From: Saccoglossus kowalevskii
Lineage: Eukaryota > Hemichordata > Enteropneusta > Harrimaniidae
Length of the DNA: 64,000 nt
Assembly (NCBI RefSeq): GCF_000003605.2
Contig: NW_003129357.1
Coordinates: 932,950-996,949, forward strand
Direction: 5' to 3'
Shown here: in pieces, positions 14,301-29,300 of the stretch
How positions within the stretch are numbered: position 1 is the stretch's first letter
Layout: each line of letters begins with the position of its first letter
Program-made: the position numbers and the translations under genes
Notes under the pieces: model-generated
Seen by the model: only the letters and a program-made list of their open reading frames with translations
What the model was told of the DNA's origin: nothing
Databases searched by the model: none

Positions 14301-17300
14301 TTTTAGGATTTATTCAATTCATAAATTAACTTGAATATACCTTGCAAGCTGAAAGACATAACTTGAAGTGACTAAACTGTTACTAGGATACATGGTCATG
14401 GCAACAACACTGACAGTCGAATTCAGGAATCTGACCGAACTTTAATTTGTATTATTATATTATTTATTAAACACAATACTGTATTTGTTCTATTAGAAGT
14501 GCACCTCTAATAGAATTTGCACATAAACCTCAAATTGCATGCACCACCAATAGAGCAAATTTGTTATATATGAATATTATTCATATTTTAATTAATTAAT
14601 TAATTGAAATAAAAAAATGGACTGACATATGCTAACACCTAATGTAATGTGAAATTAGGTCCAATAATAACAAGGAAATTATAGAAACAATCACAAATAT
14701 GTGCAAAATCTTATGAGAAAATGTCTTTGGTTTACACTTGGACTTTTGTCTTCAGTTGACATTGTCAAATATTGTCACAATTCACCCCTTCCAAATCAAA
14801 TATGTAATTCAAATTTTAACCTAAACATATTAAATCATTGCCAATTATATAAAAAAAATGAGACAAGATTGGAAGTTTTAAAGGATACATTATTCAATTA
14901 ATTGTCAGTAAATGTCTAAAAAATATTAATACCTTTAAAATGAAAATTGATTCAAATAAAACAGAAATTCGGCTTCAGGTGGCTAAATGAGCCATATATT
15001 CATGTCCCACTGGCATCTCTATTCACCTTATATTTGTCTAAAGTTTGTAAAAACAAAATACAATTGTATTGACAAATTGTTTTACCTCCAAATTCCTTAA
15101 AAAACCTTGGAAAATGGTCAAGCTCGTGGCATTGTTTGAATTGAATGACAGTGACCTATACATATTGTACTTTGCCATTTAAACGGCAATGATATTTTAA
15201 GGAGACGATAAATATCCTACCTGTCTATTGTCTTCTATTTTCTTGCCAGCAGTCTTTTGTTTACTCAGTCAACTCCCCTGAACAGCCCCTGTATATAATT
15301 ACATAAGTACTCAAAACCTAACTCTACTAAAGTATGATACCAAGTTTCTAAATCCTTTTGGAATTTTGCCAAATTTCAACCTGTGCAGTTTTTTCTTTTT
15401 TGGTCGTTGGAATGTGATTTCTTAACTGAAAGCCAAATGTCAGTTGTTTTCTATTGTTTAGCTGGCAGCTATTGTTAAAGGATCTTCTGTTCTATTGACA
15501 TGTATATAGTATCAAAACACCGGGTTAGGTATGTGGGTCTGAAGCGGTTTTAGTAAATACGACGGTATGGTTCGTCACCTGCAGTACTTTTGACAGTTTT
15601 TCTAAAAGATAGGTCAAATCGAATTCTTAGTACAGTAGAACAGGTAAAATCGCTTTTAAGTGTCTCATCCTTGTTGGTTTTTTTTTCTTTTTTGTGGTCT
15701 TTGGTCTTTATTTTGTTGGACAGCTAGTATCTGCTCAGCCAGTGCAAATTATACTCAATCCTAAACCCAATAGCTTGGTAATTTAGTACTGGTAGCAATA
15801 CATATGCCACTGTGATGTGTTTTTGTGTCTTTTTTAAAAAAAACTGCTTTCAAAGTATCACAACTTCTATTTTATTTGGTAGAATTTAATCATTTAATCA
15901 AGCTTTGCCAGAATTAATTTTGTCAATTAATTCTAACAGACACTGTATTTGTTCTATTAGTGGTGCATGCACTTTATGTAAGTGGCGAGGTATGTCTATG
16001 ATCAAAATGTGTTGCATTTTTAATGATCCAGTATATACATATACATGCACCATGGTTTACATGCACTCTTTTGGAGTTGTACTATTGGAAAAGTGTAATC
16101 AAAGTGAATAATGTCTTTGTAGTGTGCATTTCAAAATTAATTACTTCAAAACAAGATCACTAATATATCAGTTATATTTTCAAAGCCAATTTGTGGACTG
16201 CATATTAATTAGCTCATTTGTTTAATTTATTATTTTTTTAGTTTTACAAACTGTTCGCGGAAATCAACATTGTAATTGATAGTGATTGATTTCTAACAGT
16301 GTTTTGCGTTATAGTAATGACAATATAACGTTTTCCTTATAATGATCCTTAATTTGAGCTTGTGTCCCAAGCATTTAGTGATTGAAGTAATGTATAAATT
16401 ATGTAGATTTGTGAAAGCAGTTCTATTCCGAGTAACATGAATTATGTTTAACAAATGACTAGACATCAACAAATTCTTTCTTATAACCATCTTCATCGCT
16501 TTAATGCTTTCTTGTCAGATATATTATTAGAAATCCCATATTAAGTCAGAACACATATTAATAATATCATTATTGTTGTTATTACAGAAAATTGCAGAAA
16601 TGGAGCAAACGGAACTTGTTCTCAGGAAGCATATTGAAGCACTTGAACGTGAGATTGTGGAATTGCAAGAAAATATTCAACATCATGAATCATCATACAA
16701 TGAAAAAGTTGAGGAATATGAAATCAGAGAGCATACATTGAAAGAAATCTCAAGAAAAGCAGAACAAGCAGAGGTTCAGCTGAAAGAACAACTTGATGCA
16801 AGCATATCTGAGGACTCTAAGAAGGGAGAGCAAATCCAGGAATTGTGTCTAAAAATCAAGATTCTAGAAAGCTCTGAAACTTCTTCAAAACAGAAGTTTG
16901 ACAGTGATGCAATAAACCAGAATCTGGATACTGAACTGAAGCAATTAAAATCTGAGAATGAGAAATTATCCAACCAACTTAACTCATATGAACTTGCCGA
17001 AAAAGAACTTAAGGGACAGATCAACCAAATTAAAGTGGAAAATGATGTTCTAAAAGACAAATTACAATTGTTAGAGATTGAAAACCCAAATTTAAAATCA
17101 CTGCCAGGAGATAAAACTGATGATGATAAAGAAAATGGAGACGTTTTGAAGATGAAAGACAGGATTTGGGAACTAGAAAGCTCGGAAAAGGTTTTAGAAG
17201 CAGATTTGTTTGATTTAAAAGAGGAAAATGAAAAGCTTAAATCAAAATTAATGAATGGAGATTCTGAACCTATGCACAGTGAAATAGAGGTGTCAGAGAC

Positions 17301-20300
17301 ACAGGAACAAACCATTAATGATCTGAGGACATCACAAACCTCTTTGAAAGAGGCTCTTTCCAAGACTACATCAGAAAAAGAGAATCTTCTCAAAATGTAC
17401 CAGGACGCTCTGGAGAAATTACAGGAGCTTGAAACTGATGAAAAAATAGATCAATCACCATCATTAGATGTCACCTCAGAGGCTCAAGTCCAATCTTCTG
17501 TAGAACAACCTATAGAGCGTGTAACAGTAGAGAATGTTAGCATGCCGCAAAATCTTCTACTGAATATGGATTCGCAGAAGGAGCAGTCATATGCAGATAG
17601 GGTTTACGAGTTACAAGCAAGTGAGAATGTATTGAAGAATATTGTCAAAGATTTGCAGGTTTCTGAAGAAGAACTGAATAATAAAATTGTTGAATTGACC
17701 TCAGAAAAAGCTGAACTTGTGGCACAATTAAGGGATGCAAATCTGAAAGATGAGGAAAGTGAAAAAGTCATTAAAGAGCATGAGAATGAAGTATCTATGC
17801 TTAAAATGAAAATTGGTGAAATTGAGACAACCAAAGAGAAGTTGGAAGAAGAAAGTGCGCTTTTGACAAGGCAATTAGAAGTCGCAAACCAGAAATTACA
17901 AGAAGTAGAAGAAAGGAATGCAGAAGTAAACAAACTCAACAATGATTTGCAAGTCTCTGAGGCACAGATGAAGGAAGAAATGCTTGAGATGTCATCAGAA
18001 AAGGAAGAAATTGAAGTTAAACTTTTAGAGGCTAGAGAAGAGCTGAAGAAAACAAATGAAAGAATAGATAACTTGACAGCTTCTGAGAGCAACCTCTCAG
18101 AGCAGCTTAATAATGTTATTACAGAAAAAGAAACATTAGCTGCTGATTTGAAAGAAAGTAATGTACGACTAGTTAACCAAGAACAAAGACTGGAATCTGT
18201 AATAGCTGCTGCTGGAGAAGAAAAGGTTAAAGTCTTAACAAAGGAGAACGATGAACTAACACAAAAGCTTGAAGAAGCAGAAAACAGGATAGAAGAGCAG
18301 GACATCCAAGAAACTGTTTTGAAGAAAATTATTAATGAGTTAGAAGATTCAGAGAAAACATCTAGAGAACGGATCGTGGAATTGGAGGAAAGTGGAAAAA
18401 CGGTAAAAGCAGCTTTGGATGGGCAAGAGAAAACATCTGAGGACCTAAGGGAGAAGCTTGATGAAGTTGAAAAATCAGAAAAAGAATTACAGGAGAAGGT
18501 TTTACAATTGGAAAATTCAGATAAAGACTTGAGGGATAAATTGTCGGAACTGGAAAGTGCACAGCTTGATAGTAGTAATAATGAAGCTTTGATGAAGGAA
18601 ATTAAAGAACTAGAGCTGGAAGTACAGAGGAGGAAAGATATTGAAGTAGATCTTAAGGAAGACCATTTTGAAGAATTAACTTCATTGCAAGAACAGATCC
18701 AAGATTTAGAAAGGACTAACCAGGAACTAAGAAAGAAACTTGCAGAACTTTCCGAGGAATTGGAATGTATTGATGAACTGAAGAAAGAACACCTCTCAGA
18801 GGTATCAAATTTGCAAGGGAAGATCAAAGATTTGGAAAACCAGAATGCTGAAGATTCAAATAAGTTTGAAGATCTCAAGCAAAGTCTCTCCATGGAGATA
18901 GCTACATTGAAGGAACAGGTTGATGATCTTGAAAACTCTGAAAGGGATATCAGGAGTAAACTTTCACAGAATTCAGATGCACTTTTCAAATCACAGAAAA
19001 GTTATGAAGAGGACCAGAAAATGTGGAATGAAAAAGAACATCATTTAAAAGACCAACTGTCTGAGTCTGAAGTTGTCATAAAAACTCTAAATGAGAAAGT
19101 GCAAGCATTGCAACAGCAGGAGGTTACATTGAAGAAAGAGGTAGAGAAACAGGAAGAGATCAAAGTTAAAGCTTCTGAAAGGGAAATTGCAACTTATTCT
19201 CTGCAGGAGAGAATTGCTGAATTGCAGGAATGTGAGTCATTACTGAAAGCGAAAATCATTGAACTTACTGAATCAGAGGAAAGTGCTAAGAAGAATTACC
19301 AAGAAACACTTAAAGACAGGATAGAAAATGAGAAGGCTTGGAAAGTTAAAATAAAAGACCTTGAAGATACAGAAGATAAATCTAGGTTGCGATTACAGGA
19401 AATGGAAGTTGTTGAAATTGATCTAAGGGAACAATTAGAAGCCAAAGTCCGTGAGAATGAAGTAGCATCAGAAATGTGGCGTCAAAGTGAAGACTTGTTA
19501 AATGAAAGAGTGGCAGAGTTAGAAGAATTAGAAACAGTATTAAAACAGAGAATTCAAGAGCTTGAAGATAATGAAAGTCATCTGAAGCAGGAGATAAAAC
19601 AGAAAACAAAGGAAACCGAGAATACTTGGAAGCAGGCAGCAGAATCATCAACCTTAGCATATCAAGAAAGAATACATGAACTTGAGGAGCTGGAAGGTGA
19701 TTTGAAAGACAGAATCTCCCAACTTGCTGAGGCTGAAAGGACTGCTAAGGATATGCTTCAAGAAGCTACAGTTGTCTATAGAGAAAATGAAGAAGCTCTG
19801 AAGGAAAGGATCGAGCAGTTGGAAGAAGATCAAGGTGAAATGCAGGGACAAATTCATGCATTAGAGAACTTGAAAGCTATGATGCGTGGTCAGATTGAGG
19901 ATGCTGAACAGCACAACAAAGAAACCCAAAAAGCAAATAAAAGGCTTCAAGAAAAGATTGAGCAATTTGAATCTGGAGAACAAGCTCACAAAGATGAATT
20001 AAATCGAATGAAGAAGCAGCTGGAAACCACTGAACAGGCTGAAAAGGAATCACAGAAATTATTGTCACAGCAGCTAGAAGACATCCAAACTGAAAGTAAA
20101 TCTAATGAAAAGAATTTGAGAGATCGAGTGAAAGAGTTGGAGTATTCTGACAATGAACTGCAAAACAAACTGTACGAGACAGAGACTGTGAAGACAGAAT
20201 TGGAAGATCGCCTTGAGAGTGCAGAAATTGAGAACAAGAGGGTGAAAGAATCGAACAACCATCTGAAAGAACAAATTGATGAGCTTGAAGAAGAAAACAG

Positions 20301-23300
20301 TAAATTGAGGCGAGACTTGGAGGATACCCAAGAAAAGGCTGATGAATCAGAAAGAATTAGCAGTGAGCTTAAAGATAGATTACATGAAACAGAGTCAGTG
20401 GGTGATATGAAAAAGATGGAAGAACAAAAGTCACTTGAAAAGATTCAGAAACAAATCGAGGAATTACAGATGTCTGAAGAAATGCTTAAAGATGATGTAG
20501 AACATTTGGAAAGGTCTGAAAGAAAATTGAAACAAAAGCTTACTGAAAAGAATGCTGATATTGATAAGCTTTACCAGCAGAGGAAGGTTGAGAAAGACGA
20601 GATGAGAAGTCGCATTCTGGACTTAGAGATGTCTGAAATGAAATTAAAAGAGCAAGTCCATGTCCTTGACATGGAAGTAAAGAAGAAAACATGGGATATT
20701 GAGAGAATCCAACCACAAATTAAATTTCAGACAGAGCAAATTGATACTGTTGGCAAACAGGAGATTAAGCATAAAGAACTTGCAAACTGTCTGCGGAAGA
20801 AGGTTGAACAGCTGGAGCAACGAGAGAAGGACCTTAAAAATGATATCATGATGGCAAGTGATTCCCAATCCCCTCTTAAGGAGAAGCTATCAAGGTCAGA
20901 GAGAAGAGAAACAGAACTTGTCAAAAAGGTTGAGAGGTTAGAAAAGTCTGAAGAAACACTGAAGGCTGCAGTTCTGTCCTTGGAACAGGCAAAAGATACA
21001 AAAACCAAGAAAGAAATAGAAGAACTTAACGAGCAAGTACAGCAGCTTGAAGATGTTGCAGATAAATTGAGACATGACTTAAAAAGAAGTGAGAATAGTG
21101 AAAAGAGTATAAAGAAACTACACACAGCTTTAGAGGATGATTTCAGCTATCTAAAGGAAGAGGAATCTAAGCTGAGAAATAGATTGAAAGATATTGAGAA
21201 AGAGAAGGGCCAGTCAAAAAAAAGGTATGATGAGGACTACGAAGAGCTTCAAGATAAAGTAATTGCTTTAGAAAAAGTGGAACAAACCTTAAAGAAAAAG
21301 TTAGAGAGTTCTAAGAAGACTGAAGAAGCTCTTCAGAAGGAATTGAACACTGCAGAAGAAATGTTTGATAAAACTGAAAATACTTTGAAACAAACAAACA
21401 AAGCTTTAGAGAGGAAATTAAAACAGCTGGAAGAGGCAATAGACAGATCCCAACTAAGAGAGAAAGAACTTGAAACATCTGGGAATAGCTTACAACAGAA
21501 ATTGAAGATGTTAGAGAAATCGGAATGTGCTTTAAAAGACCAAGTTTCTGAATTAGAAAATCAAGAGCTTAATTTCAAACACCAGGTACGAGAACTTGAG
21601 AGTGCTGAGAGGATGTTAAAAATGGACAATGATCAACTGAAACTTGAGAAAGATCTGCTTACTGATAAAATGGATGATGTAAAAAAGTCAGAGAGTGATC
21701 TGCAGAAGAAGACTGGAGAGCTACAGATGAATGAAAAGAAATTGAAAGAGAAAGTTGTTGCGTTAGAGAAACAGCTGAATGTTCTCAGAGAGAAGGTTAA
21801 AGAGATGGAAACTAGTGCAGCAACAATGGAGACAAGAGTGAGTGTAAATTATTCAAATCTGACCAATTCTATGTTGTATTACACAAGTACTTAAGAATGA
21901 AGAACACTCAAAAATGATTGATATTATGATACATTTAGACTAAATTGAAAATAAATCTCAACAAGCCAAATGCCAAGGTCCCTTTAGTACTGATGTAGTG
22001 GCCACACTAAATATCTATACTACTCTATTAGATTTTCTGTGCCAAGTCATGTGGCTTCAATTTTAACTTACAAGGCAAAGACTGATACTGTAAAACTATT
22101 TATTTTCCCTATTATGATGATGCAATTTCACTGGGTTCATGAACTTAGCAGGGAAACAATGGGCTCTGTTGTTTTACATATTCAGGTAAATTTAATTTAG
22201 CAAATAATTCACTAGTGAATAATTAAAGAATTTACAGTATTCCTGTTTATTGTTTATTTCCTGTACAGTGTGCTCAGGCATCTAAGCTTGAAAAAGAATT
22301 GTCAGACACTCAGGATGAATTACAAGAATCTCATACAAAGATTGATCAGCTTGAAAGAGCTAAAGCATCATTGAAAAGACAGCTGGAAAACCTGGAAGAT
22401 GATTTGGCAACTGGACAGATGATAACGTTACCGCTCGAAGAATACAAACGTATGAAAGCACAGACTGGATTACTGGAGATGACGGAACAGAGTGTTGAAG
22501 ATCTGGAAAAAACAGAAGCTAAACTACAGGATAAATTGAAGAAGATGGAAGAGCAGAAGGATTATTGCGATGCAGACAAAGAAATTCTCAATCTTCGATT
22601 ACAGTTGGATGAGAAGAATGAGGTAAGATATAAATATTTGTTAATCCTTTGGACACCAGAGTCAGTTTTTGTCATTGTTCACCAAATAAACCTGAGTAAA
22701 TTTGTTTTCATATTTTTTCTAAAAAAAATACACAAATATTTAAAAAGCAGGTCTAGCATTACCTTTTTGCTGTTTTATCAGTAGTTGTCACTTACCATTC
22801 AATTGTCACTCTTATTGGTGGTGCAGATGTCTGTAAATGGCATTTTTGTTGGCCATATTATTCATCTTTTCCTTGTGGTCACAATAAATTTGTAAAAACT
22901 ATTAACCCATCATAAAATAAAGATCAAAAGCATAATAAAAGGAAACCCAACTACATTCATCTGATGCATCTAGGGCAAGGCAAAGATAGTTTCTCTATGT
23001 TTAGGTTATTTAGTGTATGCCTGTCTGTTTCATTGTTTCTGTGTTATCCCTATTTGTTCTGCCTGACATGCCTTCACCTAACATTCAACTTAATAATTTT
23101 TCAAATTAAAAAGAAAGCTCTAAGCCTGATACATAGCCTGGCAGCTGGAGGTGTATTATCACTTTATCAGTCTGTACCTGAGTTGTAGACAGGCTTGGTG
23201 CTGCACTAAAACTGCTACTAGAAGCTGAACTGTACAAAACCATGTGGTATTGAAAATAGATTAATAAAAGATGGTTGCAGTAGTTTCTAGTCATAAAATA

Positions 23301-26300
23301 TATAGTTTAAAGGGTGGCAGTTGTCGTGCCGCGTCCTGCTCGTTATGGGACTCATAGAGACGTATACAACGCATGTAAAATACATTGTATATTTACATGA
23401 AATTCGAACATGCGCTGCGCGACGACCACCGCGCTTTAATTTTTACAGTATTAACAATGGCTATGTTAGTTTGCACATATACACTGTAAACGCTTAATTT
23501 CCATGTGAGGAATTTTAACGATTTGATGTCATTCGTAAAGCCAAAATTTCTCAATTTATCGTTAAACACCAGAGAAATGTTCACTGCTACAAAAATTTTT
23601 TTTTTTTTAAATCTCACAAAATTAGTAAAACAAATTCTCACAAAATAAAGTGGTTTGCAGTTTTTAGAATTCCCCATACTCCCTTACTAATAAAGCATGG
23701 AGTCTGAACTAAACACCTTCCACTTCAGATAAACAAAGAACTGCAAGATAAATTTGATGAGTCACAGATACATCTGAAGACCGCACAGAGACAGGGAGCG
23801 GATCTTAGAAATATTCACTCAGCGGTTAAGAAAGAACTCAATGAACTTAAAGAATCACTTGAGGTAAGTTTTGCTTGTATGTGACCAACTGCACATGTAG
23901 GAGGAAACCTTGTCATGTGTTTATATTTTCTTGAGGCTGAGTTGAGCACATGACAAAAAGCAAGTATGATGAGGTGGATACCTAAAACTTGTTACTATGG
24001 TGACAAGTCTGATTTCTCCGTAGCATTTTAAATGTGTCTGATGCCTATTTTGAATTGAATAATCTAAATTTAAAAAAAAAAAAGTTTATGATGCAAATGG
24101 AATATTCATGGTTTGAATATTGTATAGACAAATTTGTATATGTCCATACTGAAAGGACAGTTGTCATCGTGACACATGGCGTCAAATTCAATATAGGATA
24201 TGGTCCCATGGCAACGTATACATCGGTATAAGATACATTGTTTACATTGAACTTGAATATGTGCTTTAGTATGACCATCATGCTTTAATATAAATATAAT
24301 GTATACACAAGTATCCTGTCTTGTGGTGATTTCTTGAATCTGAAAAAAACCTGTTTTTTAGGTTGTACTCTTGAGGATTAAAATGTTTTTGTTTTGTAAT
24401 GTATAAAATTCATGAAGTGAGTTTTTTTGTTCTAACTGGATTTTGCAATGGATTAAATCTGATTAATAGGAATATGTTTTGAAAACATTAACATCTTTGC
24501 AAAACTTTCACTTTTTGATGAGCATTATTTGACATGAAGACACAAATGCAAATAAAAAAAAATGGGGCAGCCTTGTAAGTTGCCATGGAAACAATAATTT
24601 TTTTATTTTACCTTGTATATCCATTACATTTCTGGCTATTCAAGTTTTTATAATTTGAAACATAATGCAGAAAGAATTTTATTTTTTACATAAATATCAG
24701 AGAACATTAGTGTCAGACTTATGGTCATCTTTTCCAGCATGCTTAGTATAGAGTTCTCTATGATGTATTTACAAAACATTTGGTCACATGATAGTTATGC
24801 CATATACACCATGAATCCAAAGTGAGTATTGCAAGCTGTACCGTGATGTAAATTACTTATACTATGGCTGTCACGGATTAGGGAATTTCGTCCAATCAAT
24901 TCATCCCCAATAGCTGCTGTACATACGCATAGCTAAATTTGTAGTTACATGTAATTTACCTTATATACAGATATTTCCATACTTTGATCTTGTATACCAT
25001 CACAGAAATTCCAGAAAACCCTTTGGGCTGAATCAATACTGCCACATACGGTACAAATACTACCGTATTTATTGTCGTCAGTGAAATGCTTAATTTATTT
25101 CCACTCAATTTGACTGTTACCCTTTAAAGTAAAATATTGATATAAAAATACCTGTTACAAACAGGGAATATTGATTGATGGGATTCTCTTTCCCATAATA
25201 AACACAAGGTTAAATGTCACCTAAATATTACTAAGTATTTTGTGACTGAAATTGCTGAAATAATGGTTATTAATAAAACAAAAAAATTATAATCTCTAAA
25301 ATTGGAAATGGATTAACTTAATAAACTGGTCCATCTGATGGCACTCTATAAATACCTTACAATTTATTCATTTTGTTTTGGTTATCTCGGTAAATGCTAA
25401 TTCCATTATATATTTTTGTTTTAATTAGCCGGTATGGTTTATATAATCATGTTTGTTATTACATTTTCTGGTGATTGCACATTGTAGTGAGCTTCTCTCG
25501 GTGTTCATCTATATCACAAGTAGTACAATAATATATTTACCGATAGTGCATATGTATTCATTATTTTTGATATTAAATATAATTTTTCATTTATACAAAA
25601 AAAATATTGATGTTCGCACATGTATAATCATGTAATATTCTGAAAGCTAAACATTTAATAATTATGCAAATTTCTACTAGACACATGCTTTCCTAATTAA
25701 CATATTATATTATTTAATACTGAGCGTAGTACAGTACCGACCCTTATAATAATGTATTCTAATTTAGTAACTGTTATTCAAATGAGCTTATTGTAGTTGT
25801 GATGGATGAAGCGTGCACTCATTGTTATACCATCATCCATTGTGTGTGGATGTTAGCTAAAGCAGCAGCTGTGGAGATGACCACATGGTGACATGTACAC
25901 ACAGCTTAGTATTACTCAGTACAGTACAATGTGTTCGGCGTTCACCCTGAACGGCCGCATCTCGGTGGACTATAGCGATGTTTAGTTAATTGCAAGCTAT
26001 ATTCGGAGAAAGGTCGTTTTTTTCAAATGAGACTTGTGGTATACCTAAGGTAGTACGAATTAATATGTGTAACATTTATTACCATGGATACTAAATTAAT
26101 AATATGGTTTAAAATGTAAAACCGAAGAATTGATCTTTGGTCACGGATATAAATGTGCACATGAATATTTTTCTTAACCGTATATATTTGTCATTGACCT
26201 CATTTTCCCGGTAATATTAATTTATAAAGTACTATACGTTATTACCATTATATGCAAATTCTATGTGTTTTTTGGAATCTCCTCGCTTATGTGGTTTTGT

Positions 26301-29300
26301 TAGGCATTCCTGTTATTCCATTTTATAGCTTCTTTGGTTTTGAATACCTAATACATTGCCATATGATATGTAGTTTGTATACTGTATTTGTGCTATTAGA
26401 AGCGTATCTCCAATAGCGCATAAAAACCAAAAATTGCATTTATTGTATACAGAATCATCAAAATATGACTAATTTTAACCATAGAAACACTGTATTTTTA
26501 CGCATGCGCTACTAATAATACAAATATGGTATATGTATTGATGGAATGTTGGTATGTCGTTTGATTTGATAACAGTCTATGGAGGGACTTTCTGAATTGC
26601 ATGATAGTTCCAACATTGACATGCCATATTGTGTATTGAGCACATTTTTGTATCATACGTGATACAGGTTAGAATTGCCACACCCACTGAACTAGTAGTA
26701 CCTGGTATATGTATTTAAGGAGTCATCTGTTTCCATTGTTGTCTGGTAGAGGGGGGTACATATAGATTACAATTAGTCTGAATTATACTATTGTATTGAT
26801 TAGGATGTTATGGTATTGTGCCTAGTCTTTCAGTGCTTATATACTGTTATATTGTTTGGAATATGATGCTAACCAACTGTTGAATTCATATTTGTCTTAT
26901 CAGAGGCTGACAATGTAACATTTGGTTTATTTTAGGTATTCTGGGGGGTGGGGTTTTGCTATAAGTCCAGATCCAAGAAAAACATATAGTTTTTTGTAAA
27001 ATTTGTGATTATTTTTACATTGAGGACAATGTTGATCAATTGTACTGCGATATGCCACACCCACTATACCAGTAGTATATTATATACAATGTAGGCTGCA
27101 TGCATTATTATCTAGTAGAGGGGGTACAGAGGGATTAGAATTGGTCTGAATTATTTCATTTAGCTCCATCCATATCCAATATTTAATCGCTGTTGTATTT
27201 ATCAGTGTGATACATGTATATTATATATTACTATGCGCTAGATTTCAGTGTTTATTATGTACTGGTAAAACAATATTGCAAACTAATTAATTAATTAATT
27301 AATTAGTCTTCTCTGGCCTCATGGGCACCCACACTCCATAGAACTGAGATAGGTGGCAAATAATGCAATATTTAGTTGGTTTTATCCCTAGGATTTTAAG
27401 TATATTCCAGGAAGTGTTGTTCATTACGCTAGAAATGGCACGGCTGGAGGGCGATCTCCCTCTTTATAATGTATCCTAGATACTGACAGTCATACAAATT
27501 CCAATAATAGTTTTGTTTTGCTTTAAATTAACCAATTAACATATTATTAAAATGACATCAGATATTACATAATAATTAATATTGGCTTGATATTGTTAGT
27601 TAAACCATATTATGGTAGTTCCTGCTGTTGTCTGATAACATAATTATTTTAGGTTTGGTATTTTTTTTTTTTCATTTCTAACAGAATTATTGTTTTTGAA
27701 TATGTTATGATTATTAGAAATAATGTCAACTAGTAGAATTCAATTTGTAAAACATGATGGTAAGGGTTTTGCGGTACAATTTATTCGGTTGTACAATGTT
27801 CCAAAATGTTGTGATTATTATTCTGGTCACTCCATGTACGGTAAATACAACAGCTTTTCACCACCAAGGATAATGTAGCCGTTCAGCATAAAGTGTTCAT
27901 CAGATGTTTGTTTTTTCATTATGCAGCAAATTTAAATTTCAGTAAACCATTTACCCGTCAACATTTATGGATACAGTATTTCAAATTGATTTTTAATCAT
28001 TTGCAACATGTTCGCACTTCTAATGAAAAAAACCTACAAAGATTGACTGTAAAAGTTTAGTAACAGATGGTGTTGTATTTAAAATTTAAAAGTCTGATCC
28101 AGGCACTCATCGTTGCTGTATTTGTGTGTACGTGTGTAAAAATTATACTAGTCAGCTGGCGTCCCAGTAACTGTCAAGTTATCTGTGTCTCTGTGTACGG
28201 TGAAGGGAGTTATACTTTTGCTATTCACTGGAAAGTAGAAAGTTTTCTCAGTGCTGTTGGTTATAGGTATGGAAATAATTTTGTCTCATTTCAGATTTTG
28301 AAATATCAATGCAAGTTTTCATGAGTTCTTTGTTTCACCGGTTTTGTCTCGTCTCGTTCACAATTTTGATAAGCACATTAATGATTGATCTGCGTTTGAA
28401 TTCTACTGTTACATGTAATGTGTATTGAGTGTTCAATATGCAAATATACTTTGATGTCATTTCAGTATTCATGCTACACAAAAAAATTTTTTTTTTTTAT
28501 TTTCACAGGAAAGATACTCTATGTTTAATGTAGATGATAAAATGTTTGAATTGAATGTATAATGTTGACATGATAAATTCAGATGTTTGGCTCCGTTTAT
28601 TTTATAGTAACAATTCAACATGCCCATTTATGTGCTGGTGTGTTTATTTGTGATGGGGTACGATACAAGTGTGTCCCATCACTAAAATAATTTATTCAAT
28701 GATATTGGACATGCTTGTATTTTTGGATTTAATACTGGGAATATTAGTTTTGCCTCACTTTAGTAAACTTCTTTTTTTATACTCGCCTGCTGATACTGTG
28801 TTTTCACATTCTTTTTGTCCATGGAGAATCTCAGTAAGCAATTTGTATCTTTTGACATTAATACTGGGAATATTAGTTTTGCCTCACCTCAGTAAACCTC
28901 TTTTTTTTTTTTTTTTCACACTTGCCTGCGGATACTGTGTTTTCACATTCTTTTTGTCCATGGCGGCTTTCAACAAGCAATATGTTAAACACCATGTAAT
29001 ACACATAGTACAGACAATAGCTAATACATGTTTATGTTAATACATAAAGTTGGAAGTCGGGATAAAAATAAAAAAAAACGATAAATGCTATGCTGGTATG
29101 AGTTAAACTAGGTATGATTTTCTGTTCTTAGCACGGAGCAAACCATAAATAATATAGGGGTGGGTAGGTTAGAATGAGAGAGGGTATCAAATCATAGTGA
29201 TGATCTGACCTGATAGTGACGTTTAGTTTACGCTAATCGTGTAGGTTACACATAGTCGCAGTTCCTAGATACACAAACTTCTGTTACGTTTGTGTGTAAG

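Noticed and set aside
17604-18989. Long minus-strand open frame (461 codons) opposite exon 8, with smaller ones at 16776-17393 and 20727-21125
   Set aside because: Ser/Phe/Leu-rich shadow of a Glu/Lys/Leu coiled-coil coding strand. Antisense stop codons are rare there because the sense codons that would produce them are rare.
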